Of a stretch of 20,475 nt of DNA, positions 7,976-14,581 are shown one piece after another; within the stretch, counting starts at the first letter, position 1, and each line of letters opens with the position of its first letter. The DNA lies in NCBI GenBank assembly GCA_040902585.1, contig JBBDXA010000167.1, positions 1 through 20,475 on the forward strand, read 5' to 3'. A model generated the notes under the pieces. The model was given only the letters and a program-made list of their open reading frames with translations, was not told the origin of the DNA and searched no databases. This DNA comes from JBBDXA01 sp040902585. Lineage in GTDB: Bacteria; Planctomycetota; Phycisphaerae; Phycisphaerales; Phycisphaeraceae. Made by a program: the position numbers and the translations under genes.

Positions 7976-9226
7976 ATGACGCTCGACGCCGACATCCTCA
8001 CCCATGTCCCCGCACCATCCGCGCGGCCGGTGAGCCTGCGCGTCACGCCTGCCGCCGAGCGCGCTATCCAACAGGGGCACCCGTGGGTCTTCGATCAGGC
8101 CATCACCGATCAGAATCACGACGAGGGACACCCCGGCGACCTCGCGGTTATCTACCGAAGCGATCGCCGGTTCCTCGCCCTCGGCCTGTTCGATCCCGAT
8201 TCCAACATTCGCGTCCGCATCCTTCATCGCGGTAAACCGGTGACCATCGATCAAGCCTGGTTCGATGCCGCGCTGCTCCAATCCGTTCGGCGGCGCGATT
8301 CGATTGAACCGACAGGCACCACCGGCTATCGCATCGTCCACGGCGAGAACGACCAGTTGCCCGGGCTCATCGTCGATCGCTACGACGCGACATTCGTACT
8401 CAAGATTTACACCGCTGCGTGGATACCTCATCTGGACCGCATGCTGCACGCGCTTGGCAATGCGTGTCGGGTGGAACGCATCGTGCTTCGCCTCAGTCGC
8501 GGCTTGCAGGAGCAGACGGGGAACCTGCACGGCTTGTCTGACGGCATCATCCTCCGCGGCGACCCGTTGCATGGTCCCGTCCTCTTCAAGGAGAACGGCC
8601 TGACGTTTGAAGCCGATCCGATCCGCGGCCACAAGACCGGCTTCTTCCTCGACCAGCGCGACAACCGCGCGAGGATCGAGCCGCTAAGCGCGGGCAAGGA
8701 TGTGCTCAACGTGTTCGCCTACAGCGGCGGCTTCTCGCTCTATGCCGCGCGGGGCGGCGCCAGGAGCGTGGTCAGTCTCGACATCAGCCAGCCCGCACTC
8801 GACGCGGCGGTCCGGCACTTCGCGCTGAACAAGGCCCATCCCAACATCGCCGCGGCGGAACACGAACGCCTCTGCGCCGATGCCTTTGATGCGATGAAAG
8901 AGATGGCGCGCGATCGTCGCCGTTTTGACTTGGTCATCATCGACCCGCCCGCGTTTGCGACCAAGCAGGCCCACGTCGACCGCGCGATCGCGGCCTACGA
9001 ACAGTTGACCGGCCTGGGGCTGGACCTTCTCGAACCCGGCGGCAAGATCGTCATGGCATCCTGCTCCAGCCGCGTGGATGATGCTGCGTTCTTCCAGGCG
9101 GTTCAACGAGCCGCCAGGCGAAGCGGCCGGCCCCTGCGCGATCTCGAACAGACCGGTCACGCGGTCGATCATCCGATCGGTTTCAAGGAAGGCGCGTATT
9201 TGAAGTGTCTCTTCGCCACGGCGTGA
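7976..9226 (+). CDS. rlmI: RlmI-type 23S rRNA (cytosine-C5) methyltransferase with PUA domain
   Basis: A 416-aa protein from the ATG at 7976 (MTLDADIL); the open frame extends a further 51 nt upstream without family-like sequence. The N-terminal PUA-type region carries the hallmark GHPWVFDQAI near residue 38. The central segment has the family signature HKTGFFLDQRDNR. The Rossmann methyltransferase domain shows VLNVFAYSGGFSLYAA (motif I), IIDPPAFA (motif IV) and MASCSS, whose Cys fits the m5C catalytic region. E. coli RlmI (about 396 aa) methylates C1962 of 23S rRNA; the same role is inferred by family. It sits directly after a shorter paralogue. The symbol is given for family; an orthology test was not possible. 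Confidence 0.88.
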   Translation: MTLDADILTHVPAPSARPVSLRVTPAAERAIQQGHPWVFDQAITDQNHDEGHPGDLAVIYRSDRRFLALGLFDPDSNIRVRILHRGKPVTIDQAWFDAALLQSVRRRDSIEPTGTTGYRIVHGENDQLPGLIVDRYDATFVLKIYTAAWIPHLDRMLHALGNACRVERIVLRLSRGLQEQTGNLHGLSDGIILRGDPLHGPVLFKENGLTFEADPIRGHKTGFFLDQRDNRARIEPLSAGKDVLNVFAYSGGFSLYAARGGARSVVSLDISQPALDAAVRHFALNKAHPNIAAAEHERLCADAFDAMKEMARDRRRFDLVIIDPPAFATKQAHVDRAIAAYEQLTGLGLDLLEPGGKIVMASCSSRVDDAAFFQAVQRAARRSGRPLRDLEQTGHAVDHPIGFKEGAYLKCLFATA

Positions 9227-9261
9227 TCAACAGCGTTCATTCGATTAACTCGGGCCGCTTG

Positions 9262-9289
9262 TGGACAACGCGCAGGCAGTAGGTATCTT
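9262..9289 (+). promoter_or_regulatory. Candidate sigma70-type promoter of the Mla-like operon
   Basis: TGGACA at 9262-9267 and TATCTT at 9284-9289 are 16 bp apart, in the gap between the methyltransferase and the permease gene. It would give a leader of about 85 nt containing the hairpin at 9324-9341. The matches are moderate (4 of 6 for the -10). Confidence 0.35.
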
Positions 9290-9323
9290 CTACTCGGCCA
9301 GTTCCCGTCGGCCGCCCATCACT

Positions 9324-9341
9324 GCTTCCGTTTGCGGAAGC
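9324..9341 (+). promoter_or_regulatory. 7-bp hairpin in the leader of the Mla-like operon
   Basis: GCTTCCG, loop TTTG, CGGAAGC: a perfect 7-bp stem 42 bp before the chosen permease start. There is no following T tract. It could be a weak terminator for the upstream methyltransferase or a structure in the operon leader. A possible TTG start at 9332 falls inside its loop, which helps reject that start. Confidence 0.4.
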
Positions 9342-9382
9342 CCCAATTGGAACCAACGCCTCTCCACTCGAAAGCAGCGTCC

Positions 9383-10165
9383 ATGATTTCGGGAATCGGA
9401 AGTCGAGTGTTGGCCTTGGGCGAATACGTGGTCGATCTGCTTGCCGCCACGACGAGCGCGGTCTTGCGAGGGTTGAACCCTCGGTACTGGAAGCGATTGA
9501 TCAGGCAAGCGTTTTCGGAGCAGGTTGTCGCTTGTGGTCTGAAGATGATTGTCCTCGTGGTCTTGCTCGCGGTGATCATCGGCTCGTCGCTCATCGTTCA
9601 ACTCCAGATCTGGGTGACCCGGATCGGTCAGTCACACATGATCGGATCGCTGCTGGTCATTGTCGTGCTGCGCGAGATCGCGCCGCTGGTGGTGAACCTC
9701 ATGCTCATCGGCCGCAGCGGAAGCGCGATGACCGCTGAGCTCGCTTCCATGAGACTTGCAGGCGAGGTTCGTGTGCTGGAAGCTCAGGGCATCGATCCCT
9801 TTCTGTACCTGGTGGTTCCGCGCGTCCTGGGGCTCGCTGTTTCAGGCCTGTTTTTGACCCTTCTGTTTGTGCTGGTCTGCCTCAGCAGCGGATACTTCAT
9901 CGGTCAGTTCACCGAAGCGCGAACGGGTGGCATCTTTGAATTCTCAGGCGACGTCATCGGCGGCCTGACTCTTTCAGATCTCCTCAATCTGCTGGCCAAG
10001 AGCATGTTCATACCGCTCTTGATCGGCACGACCCTGTGCAATGAAGGGCTTGGCGTTGCGTCGCCGCGGGAACTTCCAGCCGCCATTCGTCGAGGCTTGA
10101 CTCAGGCGGTACTGATCGCCTTCATTGCGTCCTCCTGCGTCAGCCTATTGATCTATTCCATCTGA
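9383..10165 (+). CDS. mlaE: MlaE-family ABC transporter permease (intermembrane lipid transport)
   Basis: A 260-aa integral membrane protein from the ATG at 9383, close to the length of E. coli MlaE; a TTG at 9332 would add 17 unsupported residues inside a hairpin. Several hydrophobic helices are visible (for example MIVLVVLLAVIIGSSLIV and VLGLAVSGLFLTLLFVLVC). The MlaE signature is intact: REIAPLVVNLMLIGRSGSAMTAEL, then MRLAGEVRVLEAQGIDPFLYLVVPR, the region that couples to the ATPase. It is expected to move phospholipid between inner and outer membrane together with the MCE protein encoded two genes downstream. First gene of a tight operon; the next gene starts 19 bp later. Confidence 0.92.
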   Translation: MISGIGSRVLALGEYVVDLLAATTSAVLRGLNPRYWKRLIRQAFSEQVVACGLKMIVLVVLLAVIIGSSLIVQLQIWVTRIGQSHMIGSLLVIVVLREIAPLVVNLMLIGRSGSAMTAELASMRLAGEVRVLEAQGIDPFLYLVVPRVLGLAVSGLFLTLLFVLVCLSSGYFIGQFTEARTGGIFEFSGDVIGGLTLSDLLNLLAKSMFIPLLIGTTLCNEGLGVASPRELPAAIRRGLTQAVLIAFIASSCVSLLIYSI

Positions 10166-10184
10166 TAGATGCTTTCCAACGACA

Positions 10185-10931
10185 ATGACAGTTCCAATCA
10201 CCTCTTCAAGTTCGCAGGCAACAGTCCCCGATGTGACTGACGAATCCGGCCCGGTCCTGTTGTTCGATCAGTTGACCGTTCAGACGGACGGGTCCTACAC
10301 CACTTCGATCTGGAATGCCAACCTCTCGCTCGGTCGCGGCGAACTGGCGCTGATTCAACTGGAGCCGCAGCAGTACAACACGCCTTTGATGGATGCCGCC
10401 CTGGGCCTGGTTCAGCCACAGCATGGGCGGGTCATGTTCGACGGTGAAAACTGGCAGCAGATGAGTCCGGACCGGGCCTGCGCGATGCGCAACAGGACCG
10501 GCCGCGTCTTTGAAGGCAATGCCTGGCTGCATCAGCTCTCGATTTCCGACAACATCACGCTTGCCAGTCGTTATCATGGAAAGGCGTCGGAGGAATCCAT
10601 CGCCGCCGACGCGGTTCGACTCGCACGTCAGTTCGGCCTCCCGGGACTACCCACCGCTCCTACAGACAAAGTTCCCGAACCTGATTTACGTCGCGCCGAA
10701 CTGGTACGGGCCCTGCTCGGAGATCCTGCCTTGATCCTTCTGGAACGTCCCACGCGCGCGATCTATCCCGAAATCATGAGACCCCTCATTCAGGCCCTTC
10801 AGGCGGCGCGCGAGAAGGGGGCAGCTGTGCTCTTTACCACCAGCAACGCCAAGGTATGGGAGAGTACTGCCATTCGGCCAACGTATCGATTCCGCATGAG
10901 TGGATCCCAACTGCTTGAGATAACGAGGTGA
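10185..10931 (+). CDS. MlaF-like ABC subunit with all ATPase motifs lost (pseudo-ATPase)
   Basis: A 248-aa protein that aligns by eye along the length of MlaF-type ATPases, including the stretch GRVMFDGENWQQMSPDR after the Walker A region. Every catalytic motif is replaced: the Walker A slot reads LEPQQYNTP (59-67, Lys replaced by N65), the Q-loop Gln is E110, the LSGG signature is VPEP (163-166), Walker B Asp-Glu is E187-R188, the D-loop Asp is Y194 and the H-loop His is T219. Scaffold residues around them (RRAELVRALLGDPALILLERPT) are kept and the frame is clean. It lies between the permease and MCE genes, and its stop is 5 nt before the next ATG. It probably still binds the permease but should not hydrolyse ATP. 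Possible roles: structural or regulatory subunit, or partner of an ATPase encoded elsewhere. Confidence 0.85.
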   Translation: MTVPITSSSSQATVPDVTDESGPVLLFDQLTVQTDGSYTTSIWNANLSLGRGELALIQLEPQQYNTPLMDAALGLVQPQHGRVMFDGENWQQMSPDRACAMRNRTGRVFEGNAWLHQLSISDNITLASRYHGKASEESIAADAVRLARQFGLPGLPTAPTDKVPEPDLRRAELVRALLGDPALILLERPTRAIYPEIMRPLIQALQAAREKGAAVLFTTSNAKVWESTAIRPTYRFRMSGSQLLEITR

Positions 10932-10935
10932 TTCG

Positions 10936-12039
10936 ATGGCTGCGAAGGGTTTCAAATCAAACTACGTTCATCGCCTGACCGGCCTGATGGTCCTTGTCTT
11001 GATCGTCCTGGGCGTGGTGGCGGTCGTGCTGATGGGCAACGCCAAGAAGTGGTTCATGCCCATGCGCTCGCTGACGGTCGTGTTCCCTGAACAAGGCACC
11101 TTCGGCCTCGGTGCCGGGGCGGAAATTCAGATTCTTGGGATCATCGTCGGCAAGGTGGATGAAGTCGAGGTCGATGATCAGGGCCGAGTCGAGGCACGAA
11201 CCCACATACGTGAGGATTTCTTCAGGCTCATTCGCACCGACTCGAAGGCGTTGATCAAGAAGAGATTCGGGGTCGCCGNNNNNNNNNNCGCCGGCGACGC
11301 CTACCTGGAGATCACCAAGGGCACCGAGGTCGCGCTTTCCCCGCAGGGCGCGACGATTCAGGCGGAGGCCTTCGAGGAATTGTCCGGGATGATCGGAGCC
11401 CTGATCGATGACGTTCGCAAGGAGACCGTGCCGACGATCCAGAAGCTGCGCGATGTGGCGGGTGAATTCGAATTGCTTGCAAAAGATCTTCGTGACAAAA
11501 ACGGCGGCGTGCAGAAGCTCTTGGCATCGACCAACAGCATCGCGGAGAGAATCGATCGCGGCGAGGGCATCCTGGGACGATTGATCGCGGACGACAAACT
11601 GGCGAGTCGCTTGGATTCCATATTTGAGAAGGCTGACACCTCTCTGAACTTCCTGGCTGCTTCGCTTGGTGACCTGCAAAAGAGCACGGCCCAGTTGCCT
11701 GCCATGACCAGGAAGCTCGACGCCCAGGTGGACAGTCTTCCCGCCTTGATCGCCAAGACTGAAAAACTGCTGGAGAACATGGACGTCGTCGCCAGTGACC
11801 TGCGCAAGGCGACCGCCGAGATGCCACGCGCCATGAAAGCCATTGCCGACGAAGCGGAGGCGATGCCCGGCCTGGTGATTCAACTGCAAAGCACACTTCG
11901 GGAGATGGAAATCTTCACGAAGGGTCTTCAGAGCAACTGGCTCCTGGGCGGTAGCGAAGTCGAAGCGGACTCACCCCGACTGTCGCCGTTCAACTTGAAT
12001 ACTCAGACCCCGGCCGACGCGGTCGAACGGAAGCGATGA
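10936..12039 (+). CDS. mlaD: MlaD/MCE-domain lipid transport protein (contains assembly gap)
   Basis: A membrane-anchored MCE protein of about 360 aa. One N-terminal TM helix (about residues 15-35) leads into an MCE domain (about 44-130: SLTVVFPEQGTFGLGAGAEIQILG, then DAYLEITKG). A long C-terminal region (about 135-345) is rich in amphipathic helix and coiled coil, as in periplasm-spanning MCE proteins. GAGGTG at 10925-10930 is a good Shine-Dalgarno site for the ATG at 10936. The N run at 11279-11288 falls inside the MCE domain; the bases on each side share CGCCG, and joining them restores RFGVAGDAYLEI. The deduced 367-aa length is therefore probably 5 residues too long. Expected role: carrying lipid across the periplasm with the MlaE permease. 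Its stop overlaps the next start by ATGA. Confidence 0.9.
   Translation: MAAKGFKSNYVHRLTGLMVLVLIVLGVVAVVLMGNAKKWFMPMRSLTVVFPEQGTFGLGAGAEIQILGIIVGKVDEVEVDDQGRVEARTHIREDFFRLIRTDSKALIKKRFGVAXXXXAGDAYLEITKGTEVALSPQGATIQAEAFEELSGMIGALIDDVRKETVPTIQKLRDVAGEFELLAKDLRDKNGGVQKLLASTNSIAERIDRGEGILGRLIADDKLASRLDSIFEKADTSLNFLAASLGDLQKSTAQLPAMTRKLDAQVDSLPALIAKTEKLLENMDVVASDLRKATAEMPRAMKAIADEAEAMPGLVIQLQSTLREMEIFTKGLQSNWLLGGSEVEADSPRLSPFNLNTQTPADAVERKR
11279..11288. other. Scaffold gap of 10 N
   Basis: Ten unresolved bases inside the MCE gene. CGCCG precedes and follows the gap, which suggests that the two contig ends overlap by 5 bases and no sequence is missing. Confidence 0.95.
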
Positions 12040-13004
12040 ATACCTTGACTGCGCGCGTGTCTACAACCATGGTCCTGTACCTGTCGGCAGCAACTGCCCT
12101 GGCGGGTTGTGCCTCGCGTGCCGTCGCTCCACGGCCCGTCGACGCGGGTTATCAGGGCTACGTCAACACTGCCCGCAATGCGTTCAAGCAGGGGAATCTC
12201 CAGCAGGCGTCAACGTTTTACGATCGATCGCTGATGCGTGCCCGGACCATTGACCATCCCGCAGCCATCGCCGACGCAGCCTACAACCTTTCAATTTGTT
12301 TGATGGCATTGGGTGAATTGGAACGCGCCGCTGCGCTGCTGGATGAGGCTGAGGCGGAGTTGACTCGAGACAAGTCTTCGTTCGCTCATGTCCTGATCGC
12401 CCAATCGCAACTGGCGCGCCGACGACAGGATTACGACGCGGTTGGAACGATCACGGATCGCCTGCTCAGCAGGAGTGCGGCCGAGACGTCCGGCATTCAG
12501 CGCTTTCAGGCATTCGTCATACGAAGCCATGTTGCCTGTGATCGCCAGCGACTTGCGCAGGCATCGGCGGAGTTGCAATCCGCCAAGGCAATAGCCGGCA
12601 GCTTGAATGATGATGCGCTTCTGGCGGAGGCGGCAGGCCTGGAGGCTCGCATTGAGTCTCTCTCAGGCAGGCCCGCGACGGCAGCCGAGTACTACTTGAA
12701 ACAGGCAGCGTTATTGCAGCGAGCCCGCCTTTACTTTGAGATGTCCACCGCCCAGGAGCAGGCAGGCCAAAGTTTCAAACGCGCAGGCCAGCATGGCAAC
12801 GCCGCCACTCTGTTCTTCCGATCCGCTCGATCGTTTCTTGGACAGGGCCAGCACGAGCGAGCCGCGAAGATTCTGACCGATGCTGCGACCAGTGCGAATG
12901 CAGACGGCAACGCTGAGTGGTTGCATCGCATCGAGGCCCTGCAAGTCGAACTGAAAGCGTTGCGCCAGAACCAACCCTCTCCGTCAGGCACACCCGAGCG
13001 ATGA
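12036..13004 (+). CDS. TPR-like lipoprotein of the Mla-like operon
   Basis: A 322-aa protein. Its N-terminus is a lipoprotein signal ending in ALAGC with the lipidated Cys at residue 25, so it should be membrane-attached. The rest is nearly all alpha-helical with TPR-like pairs, for example YVNTARNAFKQGNLQQASTFYDRSL, AAYNLSICLMALGELERAAALLDEAE, and a late repeat ARSFLGQGQHERAAKILTDAA. The start overlaps the MCE stop by ATGA, so translation is probably coupled. Mla and Pqi operons elsewhere often encode an auxiliary lipoprotein or periplasmic carrier, and this gene occupies that slot, although TPR repeats are not the usual fold there. Role inferred only from position: an adaptor between the MCE protein and the outer membrane. 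The exact repeat count is uncertain. Confidence 0.85.
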   Translation: MNTLTARVSTTMVLYLSAATALAGCASRAVAPRPVDAGYQGYVNTARNAFKQGNLQQASTFYDRSLMRARTIDHPAAIADAAYNLSICLMALGELERAAALLDEAEAELTRDKSSFAHVLIAQSQLARRRQDYDAVGTITDRLLSRSAAETSGIQRFQAFVIRSHVACDRQRLAQASAELQSAKAIAGSLNDDALLAEAAGLEARIESLSGRPATAAEYYLKQAALLQRARLYFEMSTAQEQAGQSFKRAGQHGNAATLFFRSARSFLGQGQHERAAKILTDAATSANADGNAEWLHRIEALQVELKALRQNQPSPSGTPER

Positions 13005-13034
13005 GTCCGCAAGACAATCGAGAACTGAGAGCAC

Positions 13035-14138
13035 ATGACACCTGATCCCGAACCCACCACGAAGACCACACCCGCAGAGTCGGCCACGATCCTGGTCGTC
13101 GATGACCAGGAGAACAATCGCGAGCTGCTGCATCGCCGCCTCCGGCGCGATGGCCACACCACGCTGGAAGCCGTCGAAGGTGGCGCGGCCCTTCGTCTCA
13201 TGAGCGAGAAGCAGCCGGACCTCGTGCTGCTCGACATCATGATGCCGGAGATGGACGGCTATGAAGTGCTCGAGCGACGCGCCAAGGACGCGATGTTGAA
13301 GGAGATTCCGGTGGTGGTGATTTCGGCCGTGACTGAACTGGAGAGCATCGTCCGGTGTGTCAAACTCGGGGCTGATGACTACCTCTTCAAGCCGTTTGAA
13401 CCCACGCTGCTCAGGGCTCGCGTTGAAGCTTGTATGGACAAGAAGCGGCGGCGCGACGCCGAGAAGGAATACGTTCACCGCATCGAGCAGGAAAAGGAGA
13501 AGACCCACCGACTTCTGGTAAGCGTTCTGCCCGAAGAGGTGGTCGATCGACTGTGCGATCAGGCCGGCGGGAGTGCGATCATTGCCGACAAGGTGCCCGC
13601 CGCCACTGTTCTGTTCGCTGAAGTCGCTGATTTGCCGAGTTTGACCGAGGCATTGACTCCCGATGAACTGGTCCGCCTGCTCAATGATGTGTTCTGCGCG
13701 TTCGATGGCTTGTGCGACGAACATGGCGTTGAAAAGATCAAGACCGTCGGCGGCGCTTACATGGCGGCGGCGGGCCTGCCGCTTCCTTGCGAGGATCATG
13801 CTCAGCGAATCGCCGAGTTGTCGCTGCAGATGCAGCGGTCGATCTGCCGGTTTGATACACCGTCGCGAGAGCCATTACGGTTGCGGATCGGCATCAACAG
13901 CGGCCAGGTGACCGCGGGAGTGATCGGCCGATCGCGACTCAGCTACGACCTGTGGGGGCAGACCGTCGAAACGGCCTCTAACCTGCGCACTCATGGCATT
14001 ACCGGCAGTATCCAGATATCTGATTCTACGTTCGAGCTGATCAAGGACACCTACATGGCTGAAAAGCGCGGCGGCTTCGTTCTCGATTCCGGCGACGAGA
14101 TCGTCACCTATCTCCTGCAAGGGCGAATCGGTCACTGA
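13035..14138 (+). CDS. Response regulator with degenerate class III nucleotidyl cyclase domain
   Basis: A 367-aa cytosolic protein. The receiver domain (about 18-140) is complete: acidic pair D23-D24, phospho-acceptor D67 in LVLLDIMMPEMDGYEVL, and K119 in LFKPF. A charged coiled-coil linker (about 140-175) leads to a class III adenylate/guanylate cyclase homology domain (about 185-365). That domain keeps the fold (KIKTVGGAYMAAAGLP, LRLRIGINSGQVTAGVIG, YDLWGQTVETAS) but not the chemistry. The first metal Asp is E196, the second is G240, and the transition-state Asn and Arg positions are E312 and N316. It is likely a pseudo-cyclase acting as a phosphorylation-controlled binding or dimerisation module. 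It starts 30 bp after the lipoprotein gene on the same strand. The convergent histidine kinase is a plausible phosphodonor. Confidence 0.88.
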   Translation: MTPDPEPTTKTTPAESATILVVDDQENNRELLHRRLRRDGHTTLEAVEGGAALRLMSEKQPDLVLLDIMMPEMDGYEVLERRAKDAMLKEIPVVVISAVTELESIVRCVKLGADDYLFKPFEPTLLRARVEACMDKKRRRDAEKEYVHRIEQEKEKTHRLLVSVLPEEVVDRLCDQAGGSAIIADKVPAATVLFAEVADLPSLTEALTPDELVRLLNDVFCAFDGLCDEHGVEKIKTVGGAYMAAAGLPLPCEDHAQRIAELSLQMQRSICRFDTPSREPLRLRIGINSGQVTAGVIGRSRLSYDLWGQTVETASNLRTHGITGSIQISDSTFELIKDTYMAEKRGGFVLDSGDEIVTYLLQGRIGH

Positions 14139-14160
14139 ACGCCTCGCCGGCACTTTCAGC

Positions 14161-14173
14161 GACCAGGCTGGTC
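14161..14173. terminator. Palindrome between convergent genes, possible bidirectional terminator
   Basis: GACCAGGCTGGTC can form a 5-bp stem with a GGC loop. It lies in the 62-bp gap between the stop at 14138 and the opposing stop at 14201. No clear T tract follows on either strand, so assignment rests mainly on position. Confidence 0.3.
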
Positions 14174-14200
14174 TTGCGGAACTGGCGGTGTTTATCTTTG

Positions 14201-14581
14201 TCACGGTTGCGATGGATCATCAGTTAGAAACATTCGCATCTTGTCGAGCAGGCGGGAAATGTCGACCGGCTTGGTGTCGTATTCGTCGCAACCGGCATCG
14301 AGTGCCTTCTGCCGATCGCTGGCCATGGCGTGAGCGGTCAAGGCGATCACCGGGATATGTTTCAATGAGACGTCAGCTTTGATGCGGCCCGCCAGTTCCC
14401 ATCCGTCGATTCCGGGCAGACTGAGGTCCAGCAGGATCAAGTCCGGAGCCTCGCTGGCCGCCGCGGCAAGTACGCTTTCGCCGTCGCAGACGAGCACCAC
14501 TTCGAATCCTCGCTTGATGAGCCTTCGCGAAAGCATGTCGCGATTCTGTTCATTGTCCTCGACCAACAGGATTCTCGCCAT
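14201..14581 (-). CDS. Single-domain CheY/DivK-like response regulator
   Basis: A 126-aa stand-alone receiver. Conserved residues are in place: E8-D9 acidic pocket, phospho-acceptor D52 in LILLDLSLPGIDGWEL, T82 in IALTAHAM, and K104 in DTKPVD. There is no output domain, so it should act through protein contact or as a phosphorelay intermediate. The start at 14581 has a strong Shine-Dalgarno site (GAGAGG, 6-nt spacing). The gene overlaps the end of the histidine kinase gene by 32 bp, which predicts translational coupling and makes it the first candidate target of that kinase. Last gene of the peroxidase/kinase/receiver operon. Confidence 0.93.
   Translation of the reverse strand: MARILLVEDNEQNRDMLSRRLIKRGFEVVLVCDGESVLAAAASEAPDLILLDLSLPGIDGWELAGRIKADVSLKHIPVIALTAHAMASDRQKALDAGCDEYDTKPVDISRLLDKMRMFLTDDPSQP

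Noticed and set aside
9332..9382. TTG start for the MlaE permease
   Set aside because: It lies in the loop of a 7-bp hairpin and adds residues without similarity. The ATG at 9383 gives the normal family length.
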